A DNA stretch of 64,000 nucleotides from Sulfitobacter sp. F26204. Lineage in GTDB: Bacteria > Pseudomonadota > Alphaproteobacteria > Rhodobacterales > Rhodobacteraceae. The position numbers and the translations under genes were made by a program. A model generated the notes under the pieces. It saw only the letters and a program-made list of their open reading frames with translations, made no database searches and was not told where the DNA came from. Each line of letters begins with the position of its first letter. The first letter of the stretch is position 1. The DNA is taken from assembly GCF_026410305.1 (NCBI RefSeq), contig NZ_JAPMLQ010000001.1, positions 496,001 through 560,000 on the forward strand. The letters run 5' to 3'. Positions 45,866-53,914 of this stretch are shown here, one piece after another.

Positions 45866-46219
45866 TTACCTGAGTTTCACCTTTTTAATTTCTTGCGACC
45901 AACCGTTGACGGTATCGTGCGCCTGAATGCCGACTTCGCTAAGTTCGGCTGGCAGTTTCACACCTGACAGGGAGCGGGTGAAAGGTTGTTCGGTGACATG
46001 GGGGTGCGCGAGGTTGCGCAGGCCCAGGACATTACCCTGCATATCGACAATACGCCAAGCGTCGACATAATCATCCCATCCGGTGTCGTTGTGGCGCAAG
46101 GTGACATCGAAGGTCCAGGTTGAATCGACCTTTCTGACGGAGACCTCCTGTATGGTGGGGGCATCCGCAAAGGCGGTCGAACAGCTGAGGACAAGAACGG
46201 TAAGACAGCGTTTGAACAT
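45866..46219 (-). CDS. Small exported protein of unknown function
   Basis: This 117-residue protein has a Sec signal peptide (MFKRCLTVLVLSCSTAFA, cleavage before DAPTI) and a beta-rich mature domain with DVTLRHNDTGWDDYVDAWRIVD and a closing AHDTVNGWSQEIKKVKLR. I do not know a function. The start at 46219 gives a clean signal sequence; an ATG at 46234 is in frame, and neither has a good ribosome-binding site. Confidence 0.7.
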   Translation of the reverse strand: MFKRCLTVLVLSCSTAFADAPTIQEVSVRKVDSTWTFDVTLRHNDTGWDDYVDAWRIVDMQGNVLGLRNLAHPHVTEQPFTRSLSGVKLPAELSEVGIQAHDTVNGWSQEIKKVKLR

Positions 46220-46264
46220 GCTAAAACCAATCATGATATATTGGGTATATAATCCACTGTACCA

Positions 46265-46951
46265 TTATTCCAAGAGTATGCCACGTGACTGGGAAGCGAA
46301 TTCTCGCCGCCAGATCACAATAAGTGTCAAAATTGCACCAGCCAGCAGCAGGAGGGCGCCACCCAGCCAGCAAATCGCGGCCAGTGCAAAATAAACGGAG
46401 CGCAGTCCGCGATTGAAGCTGCGGGCCGCTGTGACATTCACTTCGCCGGTTTTATGGGCCATTTTGGGAGCGTTGGGATGTGCCGGATCATTTGGCACTG
46501 CACCCATGAGGACGGAGCAATAACCAAATAGGCGGTTGGACCAGACGAATTTCAAAAAAGCGTTGGTGAGAAAGAACACAACCAACAGGAGTTTGATTTC
46601 AAAAACGACCGGCGGTTGGTGCATCAGCGTGAGATCTTGAGCGACGCCCACGAGGCGTTCTGAATTGCCGATAACAGCCAGAGTACCGCCAAGGGCGATC
46701 ATGGAAGTGGAGGCAAAGAAGGACGTACTTTGCCGCAGGGTCGCGAGGGTCTGAGCGTCAAAGATGCGCGGGTCACGGGTGAGCATCTGTTGCATCCATT
46801 CGCGACGATAGTCGGCCATGAGGCGCGAAACCGATGGTTTGCGGCTGCCGTTTTCGATCCGCCAGCCGATCAACAGCCAGAGGGTCAGGAGCGTCGCAAC
46901 AGCGGCGAGATCAAGGGCGGAAAACAGGGCAAGGCGATCGGTCCAGTTCAT
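46265..46951 (-). CDS. DUF599 family membrane protein
   Basis: This 228-residue protein has four hydrophobic segments (about 12-30, 78-95, 112-135, 188-215) and the DUF599 features REWMQQMLTRDPRI, STSMIALGGTLAVIG and the amphipathic RSFNRGLRSVYFALA. Function is unknown. It lies close to, and on the same strand as, the small exported protein gene. Confidence 0.8.
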   Translation of the reverse strand: MNWTDRLALFSALDLAAVATLLTLWLLIGWRIENGSRKPSVSRLMADYRREWMQQMLTRDPRIFDAQTLATLRQSTSFFASTSMIALGGTLAVIGNSERLVGVAQDLTLMHQPPVVFEIKLLLVVFFLTNAFLKFVWSNRLFGYCSVLMGAVPNDPAHPNAPKMAHKTGEVNVTAARSFNRGLRSVYFALAAICWLGGALLLLAGAILTLIVIWRREFASQSRGILLE

Positions 46952-47052
46952 GTTACCGTCTTAGGGCGAAGAGATGCGGCTTGCCAGTGGGTATGATTGG
47001 TCATATTAATTTACCAAAATAGCGCGCGGGAGTGCCGTCAAGGAGACAAGTC

Positions 47053-48501
47053 ATGCAAATGCCCATCCCGAATGCTGATGTGATTGCCCGCAAGGCCCGT
47101 GTTGTCGCGCGCCTGCTAAAGGTTTTGCCAGCGGATGCGGTGATACATGCTGAGCGCGAGACCAAAGCCTATGAGTGTGACGCACTGACGGCCTATCGCT
47201 GTCCGCCCCTGATTGCGGTGTTGCCGTCATCGACCCGTGAGGTGTCCGAAGTCTTGCGCATTTGTCACGAAGAGGGTGTGCCGGTGGTGCCGCGTGGTTC
47301 GGGCACTTCTTTGGCGGGGGGGGCCTTGCCGACGGCGGATTGTGTGATTCTCGGTGTGGCGCGCATGAATGAGGTGATCGAGACGGATTATGACAACAGG
47401 CTGATCCGGGTACAGGCGGGGCGCACGAATTTGTCGGTGACCGGCGCGGTGGAAGCGGATGGTTTCTTTTACGCACCGGACCCGTCGTCGCAGCTGGCCT
47501 GTGCCATTGCGGGCAATATCGCGATGAACTCCGGCGGGGCGCATTGTTTGAAATACGGAGTGACCACCAACAACCTGCTGGGCGTGACCATGGTGATGAT
47601 GGACGGTGAGGTGATTGAAATCGGCGGTGGGTATATGGATGCCGGCGGGCTGGATTTGCTGGGTGTGATCTGCGGGTCTGAAGGGCAGTTGGGAGTGGTC
47701 ACCGAAGCGACCCTGCGCATCCTGCCAAAGCCCGAAGGGGCGCGGCCCGTGCTGATGGGGTTTGATGACAACGCGGTTGCCGGGGCCTGTGTGAGCGACA
47801 TCATCAAGGCGGGTGTTTTGCCGGTTGCGATTGAATTCATGGACCGGCCCTGTATCGAAGCGACCGAGGCCTTTGCCAAGGCGGGCTATCCGATGTGCGA
47901 GGCGCTGCTGATCGTCGAGGTTGAAGGGTCCGATGCGGAGATCGATCACCAGTTGGCAATGATCATGGAGATCGCCCGGCGGCACAATCCGGTCGAGCTG
48001 CGCGAGAGCAGGTCGGCGCAGGAGAGTGCGGCGATCTGGCTCGGGCGGAAGTCGGCCTTTGGCGCGATGGGGCAAATCAATGATTACATGTGTCTGGACG
48101 GGACGATCCCGGTCAGTGCTTTGCCACAGGTGTTGCGCCGTATCGGCGAGATGTCCGAGGCCTATGGGTTGAATGTGGGGAATGTGTTTCATGCGGGGGA
48201 TGGAAACATGCATCCGCTGATCCTGTTTGACGCCAACAAACCCGGCGATCTGGAGCGTTGCGAGGCCTTTGGTGCGGAGATTCTGAAGCTATGCGTTGAG
48301 GTTGGCGGCTGTCTGACGGGCGAACATGGGGTCGGCATTGAAAAGCGCGACCTGATGTATGTGCAATATGACGCGGCAGATCTGGAAGCACAGATGGCGG
48401 TGAAGGATGTGTTTGATCCTGCCTGGTTGTTGAACCCAGCCAAGGTGTTCCCGCTGGATGCATCGGCGGCACGACGTGTCGGGGCGCTGGCGGCGCAATG
48501 A
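47053..48501 (+). CDS. glcD: Glycolate oxidase subunit GlcD (FAD-linked)
   Basis: This 482-residue FAD/VAO-type dehydrogenase has the FAD-binding PVVPRGSGTSLAGGALP and AIAGNIAMNSGGAHCLKYGVTTNNLLG, and the C-terminal active-site segment NVFHAGDGNMHPLILFD with GGCLTGEHGVGIEKRDLM. It oxidises glycolate (and D-lactate) to the oxo acid, feeding electrons to GlcE/GlcF. The ATG at 47053 is preceded by AAGGAGA; a GTG 21 nt upstream is not needed. First gene of glcD-glcE-ORF-glcF. Confidence 0.93.
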   Translation: MQMPIPNADVIARKARVVARLLKVLPADAVIHAERETKAYECDALTAYRCPPLIAVLPSSTREVSEVLRICHEEGVPVVPRGSGTSLAGGALPTADCVILGVARMNEVIETDYDNRLIRVQAGRTNLSVTGAVEADGFFYAPDPSSQLACAIAGNIAMNSGGAHCLKYGVTTNNLLGVTMVMMDGEVIEIGGGYMDAGGLDLLGVICGSEGQLGVVTEATLRILPKPEGARPVLMGFDDNAVAGACVSDIIKAGVLPVAIEFMDRPCIEATEAFAKAGYPMCEALLIVEVEGSDAEIDHQLAMIMEIARRHNPVELRESRSAQESAAIWLGRKSAFGAMGQINDYMCLDGTIPVSALPQVLRRIGEMSEAYGLNVGNVFHAGDGNMHPLILFDANKPGDLERCEAFGAEILKLCVEVGGCLTGEHGVGIEKRDLMYVQYDAADLEAQMAVKDVFDPAWLLNPAKVFPLDASAARRVGALAAQ

Positions 48502-48556
48502 CCGCGGGCGGGTGGCGTCCGACGCGAGTGCGGACGGTATATAAGGCCAAAAAGAG

Positions 48557-49675
48557 ATGAATGTCGTGACAGAACAGGAACTGGCGGAATTTGTTGCGCA
48601 GACGCGGGAGCCCTTGTCGGTACGGGGCGGCAATTCGCGGCGCATGGCGGGCCGTGGCGCGCCCCTGTCGGTGGCGGGGATGACGGGCATCACGTTGTAT
48701 GAACCCGGGGCCTTGACGATGGTGGCGCGGGCCGGGACACCGCTGGCCGAGATCGAAGCGGCGCTGGCGCGCGAGAACCAGAGGCTTGCCTTTGAGCCGA
48801 TCGATCACAGCGGGTTGGTCGGTGCACCGGCCGCAGCCACGATCGGCGGTGTCTTTGCATCGAACGCAAGCGGGCCGAGACGGCTTGTTGTGGGTGCGGC
48901 GCGGGATTTCCTGTTGGGTGTCCGCTTCGTTGACGGACGGGGTGTGGTGGTCAAGAATGGCGGGCGGGTGATGAAGAACGTCACCGGTTATGATCTGGTC
49001 AAGCTTCTGGCGGGGTCCTTTGGGACATTGGGCGTTCTGAGTGAAGTATCCTTCAAGGTGATGCCGCGGGTCGAGACGCAGATTTCACTGGTGTTGCAGG
49101 GGCTTGACGATATGGCGGCGGTTGCGGCCATGAGCCGTGCCATGGGCAGCCCCTATGAGGTCACCGGGGCGGCGCATGATCCGGCGGCGGCGCGGACGGT
49201 GCTGCGGCTTGAAGGGTTCGAGGCGAGTGTTGCCTACCGGAGTGCGCGGTTGCGCGAAATGTTGAAAGAGTCCGGGGCGGAAATGACCCTACTGGATGAG
49301 GCCGGCTCCGATGCCTTTTGGTGCGCGCAGCGGAATGTCGCGGCCTTTCAGCAAGAGGTGGGAGATGTCTGGCGTGTGTCGTGTAAACCCTCTGATGCGC
49401 CGGGGCTGGTGCAGCGGGCGCAGGCACAGGCGCATTTGCTGGATTGGGCGGGTGGCCTGATCTGGGTGCGGCTGCCGGCGGGCAGCGACCTGCGTGCCAG
49501 ATTGGGTTCCTTTACCGGGCATGCGACCCTGGTGCGCGGTACGGATGAAACAAAGGTGCGCCTGGGTGTGTTTCAGCCGCAGCCGGCGGCAATTGCGCGG
49601 GTAAGCGCAGCCGTGCGGGCCAAGTTTGATCCAAAGGGTCTGTTCAACGCCGGTTTGATGGATGCGGTTGGATGA
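48557..49675 (+). CDS. glcE: Glycolate oxidase subunit GlcE (FAD-binding)
   Basis: This 372-residue GlcD-like protein with shortened C-terminal domain has LSVRGGNSRRMAGRG, DHSGLVGAPAAATIGGVFASNASGPRR and VVKNGGRVMKNVTGYDLVKLLAGSFGTLGVLSEVSFKVMP, the classic FAD-binding order. It is the partner of GlcD. An ATGA overlap couples it to the small membrane ORF. Confidence 0.93.
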   Translation: MNVVTEQELAEFVAQTREPLSVRGGNSRRMAGRGAPLSVAGMTGITLYEPGALTMVARAGTPLAEIEAALARENQRLAFEPIDHSGLVGAPAAATIGGVFASNASGPRRLVVGAARDFLLGVRFVDGRGVVVKNGGRVMKNVTGYDLVKLLAGSFGTLGVLSEVSFKVMPRVETQISLVLQGLDDMAAVAAMSRAMGSPYEVTGAAHDPAAARTVLRLEGFEASVAYRSARLREMLKESGAEMTLLDEAGSDAFWCAQRNVAAFQQEVGDVWRVSCKPSDAPGLVQRAQAQAHLLDWAGGLIWVRLPAGSDLRARLGSFTGHATLVRGTDETKVRLGVFQPQPAAIARVSAAVRAKFDPKGLFNAGLMDAVG

Positions 49676-50028
49676 CGCTTTTCCTGCTTTTTCTGGTTTT
49701 CTTTATCGGTGGACCGCTGGCGTTTCGCGGGTTGACCGGCGGGACCCTGGGGCAGGGCAGTTTGGGGATCGGGACCGCGGTCTGTGCCGCAACCGGCCTT
49801 GGGTTGCGCTATGGTTTGCCGGATCTTTGGGGGTACAATCCAGTGCTGACGGTGGCTTCGCTTGCATTGATCTGGTTCGCCTGGATTGGCGTGCTGGCCT
49901 ATGGCGCGCAGAAACTGCGCCAGCTTGATGGCGGGCTGCGGATGCGGCGCTGGACCGGTATGATTGGTGCGGCGGGAACAACGATGCCGTGGTTCGGGCT
50001 GGTATCGGCAAATTTAATTCAGGGGTGA
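49672..50028 (+). CDS. Small membrane protein between glcE and glcF
   Basis: This 118-residue protein has three predicted helices (about 1-18, 31-45, 55-76) and a Trp/Gly-rich end (RRWTGMIGAAGTTMPWFGLV). It overlaps glcE by ATGA and precedes glcF by 24 nt. Function unknown; a membrane anchor or quinone-side partner for the soluble GlcDEF complex is one possibility suggested by position alone. Confidence 0.65.
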   Translation: MTLFLLFLVFFIGGPLAFRGLTGGTLGQGSLGIGTAVCAATGLGLRYGLPDLWGYNPVLTVASLALIWFAWIGVLAYGAQKLRQLDGGLRMRRWTGMIGAAGTTMPWFGLVSANLIQG

Positions 50029-50052
50029 TCCCCGCAGGTTTTCGGAGCTTTC

Positions 50053-51396
50053 ATGCAGACCACTTTTACCGAAGAGCAACTGAGCGATCCGGCCATCCGG
50101 CGCAGCAACGAAATATTGCGTGCCTGCGTGCATTGTGGGTTTTGCACTGCGACCTGTCCGACCTATCAGGTTCTGGGGGATGAGTTGGACAGCCCGAGGG
50201 GGCGGATCTATCTGATCAAGGACATGCTGGAAAACGCACGCGAACCGGATGAGAAAACGGTCAAGCATATCGACCGCTGCCTGTCCTGTCTGGCCTGTAT
50301 GACGACCTGTCCTTCGGGTGTGCATTACATGCATCTGGTCGACCACGCACGGGAATATATCGACCAACGGTACAAGCGCCCCTTTGCGGATCGTGCCTTG
50401 CGGTGGATGCTGGCGCGGATTCTGCCCCATCCGATGCGGTTTCGAGTGGCGCTGTTGGGGGCCAAGATCGGCCGCCCCTTTGCCCGCTTCATGCCGGATG
50501 CACGGCTGAGGGCGATGTTGGAGATGGCACCGCGGCATGTTCCGCCGGTCAGCCGCAATGATGATCCGCAGACCTTTGTTGCCGGAGGTGTGAGGCGAAA
50601 GCGTGTGGCGTTGATGACGGGCTGTGCACAAAAGGCGCTGAACACGGATATCAATGACGCGACCATCCGGTTGCTGACGCGCCGGGGCTGTGAAGTCGTG
50701 GTAGCCGAAGGCGCCGGCTGTTGCGGCGCCTTGACCCATCATATGGGCAAAACATCAGAGAGCCACAAGAGCGCCGCCAGGAACATTCGGGCCTGGGTGG
50801 CCGAGATTGACGGAGAAGGGTTGGACGCGATTGTGATCAACACCTCGGGCTGTGGCACAACCGTCAAGGATTACGGGCACATGTTTCGCAACGACCCTGA
50901 CCTGAGCGCGGATGCGGCGCGGGTATCTGCCCTTGCCAAAGATATATCCGAAGTTCTGGTCGACCTGGATAATGGTCTCCCCCGACCGGTTGTTGCGGCG
51001 GTGGCTGACGGGCTGACCGTGGCCTATCATGCCGCATGTTCATTGCAGCACGGGCAACAGATCAAGACTTTGCCGAAGGAGCTGCTGAAACGGGCGGGAT
51101 TTACGGTGGTGGAACCGGCTGAAAGCCATCTGTGTTGCGGTTCGGCGGGAACCTACAATCTGATGCAGCCTGTGATTTCGGGGCAGTTGAAAGAACGCAA
51201 GCTGCGCAATCTTGAGGCCCAAAAACCGGACATTATCGCGGCGGGGAATATCGGATGCATGATGCAGATCGGCTCGGCGGCTCGCGTGCCGGTCGTGCAT
51301 ACCGTTGAACTGCTGGATTGGGCATCCGGAGGGCCAAAACCCCCGGCCATAAATGACGGAAATTTGCAAAATTCCGCAATTCCGCGCCTTAGTTGA
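50053..51396 (+). CDS. glcF: Glycolate oxidase iron-sulfur subunit GlcF
   Basis: This 447-residue protein has two [4Fe-4S] motifs (CVHCGFCTATCPTY and CLSCLACMTTCPSGV) followed by two CCG domains, each with a paired-cysteine signature (GAGCCGALTHHMG and HLCCGSAGTYNL). It transfers electrons from the GlcD/GlcE flavoproteins to quinone. It ends the glycolate oxidase operon. Confidence 0.94.
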   Translation: MQTTFTEEQLSDPAIRRSNEILRACVHCGFCTATCPTYQVLGDELDSPRGRIYLIKDMLENAREPDEKTVKHIDRCLSCLACMTTCPSGVHYMHLVDHAREYIDQRYKRPFADRALRWMLARILPHPMRFRVALLGAKIGRPFARFMPDARLRAMLEMAPRHVPPVSRNDDPQTFVAGGVRRKRVALMTGCAQKALNTDINDATIRLLTRRGCEVVVAEGAGCCGALTHHMGKTSESHKSAARNIRAWVAEIDGEGLDAIVINTSGCGTTVKDYGHMFRNDPDLSADAARVSALAKDISEVLVDLDNGLPRPVVAAVADGLTVAYHAACSLQHGQQIKTLPKELLKRAGFTVVEPAESHLCCGSAGTYNLMQPVISGQLKERKLRNLEAQKPDIIAAGNIGCMMQIGSAARVPVVHTVELLDWASGGPKPPAINDGNLQNSAIPRLS

Positions 51397-51466
51397 CACA
51401 TTTTGCCCTAATTTTGCCGCAAGTCGCAGCTATCAGCGAGGTTTCAGGCAAAAGCGGGGATAATCT

Positions 51467-52282
51467 GTGCGACGATGGGTGGCTCTTACCTTGATGATGA
51501 CGGTCATCACATCCACGGCCCTGGCGCAGGATGCTCGGCTGAAACGTCTGGATTCAGGCGTGAATGCGACGGCCTGGGAAGCGGTGGGACGCCTGGATAT
51601 AGGCGGCACCGGTTTTTGCACGGGTGCGCTGATTGCACCGCGGCTGGTTTTGACAGCGGCACATTGCCTGTTTGACCGTGATACCAAGCAACGGATTGAT
51701 CACGGCAGTGTCCAGTTTCTGGCCGGGTGGCGCAACGGGCGCGCCGGAGCCTATCGCGACATAAGACGTGCTGTTGTGCACCCCGAGTTTATTTATGACG
51801 GTGATGTTTCTTCGGATCGCGTGCGCAATGACCTGGCTCTGCTGGAATTGCAGCAGCCCATACGAAATACCACGATCAAACCTTTCAGCACGGCATCCCG
51901 GCCGCGGCCGGGAGATTCAGTTGGCGTTGTGAGCTATGCCAAGGATCGTTCCGAGGCACCTTCCTTGCAAGAAGTCTGTAAGGTGCTGGCTCAGCAGGAA
52001 GGTGTACTGGTTACCTCCTGTTCGGTTGATTTCGGGTCAAGCGGCGCACCGATATTCTCGTTTCAGGACGGGGAGGCACATATCGTGTCTGTCGTGTCAG
52101 CCAAGGCCGAAGTGGACGGCAAGCGTGTATCACTGGGCACGGCGCTGGGTGCGACCTTGGCGGTGTTGCAGGCGGAACTGGTCGCCGGAAAAGGCGTTTT
52201 TCATGACGGCACGCCGCGGCGCAAACGCGTTCTGGTGGGGCAGGGCAATACGAATACCAGTGCAAAGTTTGTGAAGCCATGA
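51467..52282 (+). CDS. Secreted trypsin-like serine peptidase (S1), first of a tandem pair
   Basis: This 271-residue protein has a Sec signal (about 1-20, ending TALA), and a chymotrypsin-fold domain with triad His66 (LTAAHC), Asp122 (RNDLALLEL) and Ser192. The usual GDSG reads GSSG (VDFGSSGAP), so the oxyanion-loop Asp is Ser; the same change occurs in the paralogue. Cys pairs at 51/67 and 171/185 should form disulfides. The tail ends TNTSAKFVKP. GTG start with GGGGA 6 nt upstream. It overlaps the second protease by ATGA. Confidence 0.85.
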   Translation: MRRWVALTLMMTVITSTALAQDARLKRLDSGVNATAWEAVGRLDIGGTGFCTGALIAPRLVLTAAHCLFDRDTKQRIDHGSVQFLAGWRNGRAGAYRDIRRAVVHPEFIYDGDVSSDRVRNDLALLELQQPIRNTTIKPFSTASRPRPGDSVGVVSYAKDRSEAPSLQEVCKVLAQQEGVLVTSCSVDFGSSGAPIFSFQDGEAHIVSVVSAKAEVDGKRVSLGTALGATLAVLQAELVAGKGVFHDGTPRRKRVLVGQGNTNTSAKFVKP

Positions 52283-53097
52283 TGCGGTTTGGTTTTATTG
52301 CAACCGCCCTGTGTCTGGTCCTGTCGACGCTGCCGGCGCAGGCGCAATCAAGCAAGTTGCGTGCGCTGGACACCCAGAACGAGGCGGCGGTGTGGCAGGC
52401 GGTTGGCAGGTTGAACATCAGCCGATCCGGGTTCTGTACCGGTACTTTGATCGCCCCTGATCTGGTGCTCACGGCGGCGCATTGCGTTTACAACAACGCG
52501 GGCGAGTTGGCCCGTGCAGATAATATCGTGTTCGAGGCCGGATTGACCCACGGCAAAGCGGCGGCAGTGCGCAAGGTTGCCCAGATCGAGGCGCATGAGG
52601 GTTATGATCCGAAGCGCGGTCTCAACATGGATAACGTTCGTCATGATGTGGCGCTCGTACGTCTGGAGAAACCGATTCCGACGCACGAATTGGACCCCTT
52701 TGTTGTGCATCAGGGAAATGTGCCTGGTGGGCCAGTGAGTGTCGTATCCTATGGCCGGGGGCGTTCGGATATGCTTTCGCGTCAGAAGCAGTGCCAGGTT
52801 CTGGATCAGCGGGACCGCATCGTCGTGCTTGATTGTGATGTGACATTCGGGTCCAGTGGTGCGCCGGTATTCACGCATCTGAACGGGCGGGGGCGCATTG
52901 CCGCTGTCATTTCGGGAATCGGAAAACATCGGGGCAAGAAGGTCGCCTTTGGTATGACATTGCCAGTGTTGGTGTCGGAACTGAAACGTCAGATGCGGGC
53001 AAATAAACCACAATTTGGTGTGAAAATGCGCCGTGTGACAATCGGTGGCAACAAATCTTCTTCCAGCGCGAAATTTGTCCCTGCCAAGGGGTCTTGA
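52279..53097 (+). CDS. Secreted trypsin-like serine peptidase (S1), second of a tandem pair
   Basis: This 272-residue paralogue of the preceding gene has a signal peptide ending TLPAQA, triad His68 (LTAAHC), Asp123 (RHDVALVRL) and Ser193 in VTFGSSGAP, with matching cysteine positions. Both have the same N-terminal segment (KLRALD / RLKRLD then WQAVGRL) and end in S-x-AKFV. The copies are well diverged, so duplication is old. Substrates are unknown; periplasmic protein quality control or processing is plausible. Confidence 0.85.
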   Translation: MMRFGFIATALCLVLSTLPAQAQSSKLRALDTQNEAAVWQAVGRLNISRSGFCTGTLIAPDLVLTAAHCVYNNAGELARADNIVFEAGLTHGKAAAVRKVAQIEAHEGYDPKRGLNMDNVRHDVALVRLEKPIPTHELDPFVVHQGNVPGGPVSVVSYGRGRSDMLSRQKQCQVLDQRDRIVVLDCDVTFGSSGAPVFTHLNGRGRIAAVISGIGKHRGKKVAFGMTLPVLVSELKRQMRANKPQFGVKMRRVTIGGNKSSSSAKFVPAKGS

Positions 53098-53224
53098 ATC
53101 CGCAAACCAGCCTCACCACATGAGTGATGTCGAGATGCCTAGTCAGGGTCTCGGCAACTGAGAAAAGGCCTGTCCAATTGTGGAAGGTCTGAACATTCAA
53201 TCGCTCTAAAATGAGGATGAACAT

Positions 53225-53695
53225 ATGCGTACTTATGATTTTGCACCGCTTTATCGATCCACTGTCGGATTTGACCAGATCGCCAACATGATGGATCGTG
53301 TGCTGAGCGCCGAGACCGCCACCCCAAGCTATCCCCCTTACAACATCGAAAAACTGGATGATGATGCCTATCGTATTTCGATAGCGGTCGCGGGTTTTTC
53401 CGAAGCCGATCTGTCGGTCGAAGTGCGTGAAAAAGCCTTGATTGTCTCTGCGCGTAAAGCAGAAGAGGACGAGGCCAAGTCGTATCTGCACCGTGGCATT
53501 GCAACCCGGGCGTTCGAACGCCGCTTCCACCTGGCCGATCACGTACAAGTGACCGGTGCCGAGCATGTTGACGGGATGCTGCATATTGAGCTGGAACGTC
53601 AGGTGCCCGAAGCCCTGAAACCACGCCAGATCCAGATCGCATCGGATGTGAAGCGGGTCGAAAAGGATGTCGTGGACGCCAAAGCCGTCAACTAA
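53225..53695 (+). CDS. Hsp20/IbpA-type small heat-shock protein
   Basis: This 156-residue protein has the class A proteobacterial sHsp N-terminus (MRTYDFAPLYRSTVGFD) and an alpha-crystallin domain (about 36-140) with YRISIAVAGFSEADLSVEV, RGIATRAFERRFHLADHV and a closing LERQVPEALKPRQIQI carrying the I-x-I type oligomerisation tail. ATP-independent holdase chaperone. GAGGA precedes the ATG. A strong terminator follows. Confidence 0.92.
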   Translation: MRTYDFAPLYRSTVGFDQIANMMDRVLSAETATPSYPPYNIEKLDDDAYRISIAVAGFSEADLSVEVREKALIVSARKAEEDEAKSYLHRGIATRAFERRFHLADHVQVTGAEHVDGMLHIELERQVPEALKPRQIQIASDVKRVEKDVVDAKAVN

Positions 53696-53786
53696 AGTGG
53701 GTGCTACCTGCGCCGAACTGGCGCAAGGGGCCCTTGTTGGAAGACGGTGACAGAGGTCTTGTTTTCCTCCCCCGAAACAGACCCTG

Positions 53787-53821
53787 AAAGGTCCGGTGCA
53801 ATTGCACCGGACCTTTTTTTG
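53787..53821 (+). terminator. Intrinsic terminator after hsp20
   Basis: A perfect palindrome of 13+13 bp (AGGTCCGGTGCAA / TTGCACCGGACCT, 53789-53814) is followed by a run of T to 53821. It is about 95 nt beyond the Hsp20 stop and forms a textbook rho-independent terminator. Confidence 0.9.
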
Positions 53822-53914
53822 TTGAAGGTAGACAGGGTTTTCTGTTGTGCCAGGTCGGGTCAATTTGACCTGAGTGGTCGGCAGACCCGGAGAGGTGGGC
53901 CTGCCGATCCTGAT

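Noticed and set aside
53093-53120. RpoH-type promoter (CTTGAA) before hsp20
   Set aside because: The -35-like hexamer overlaps a protease stop and no convincing -10 follows at the right spacing.
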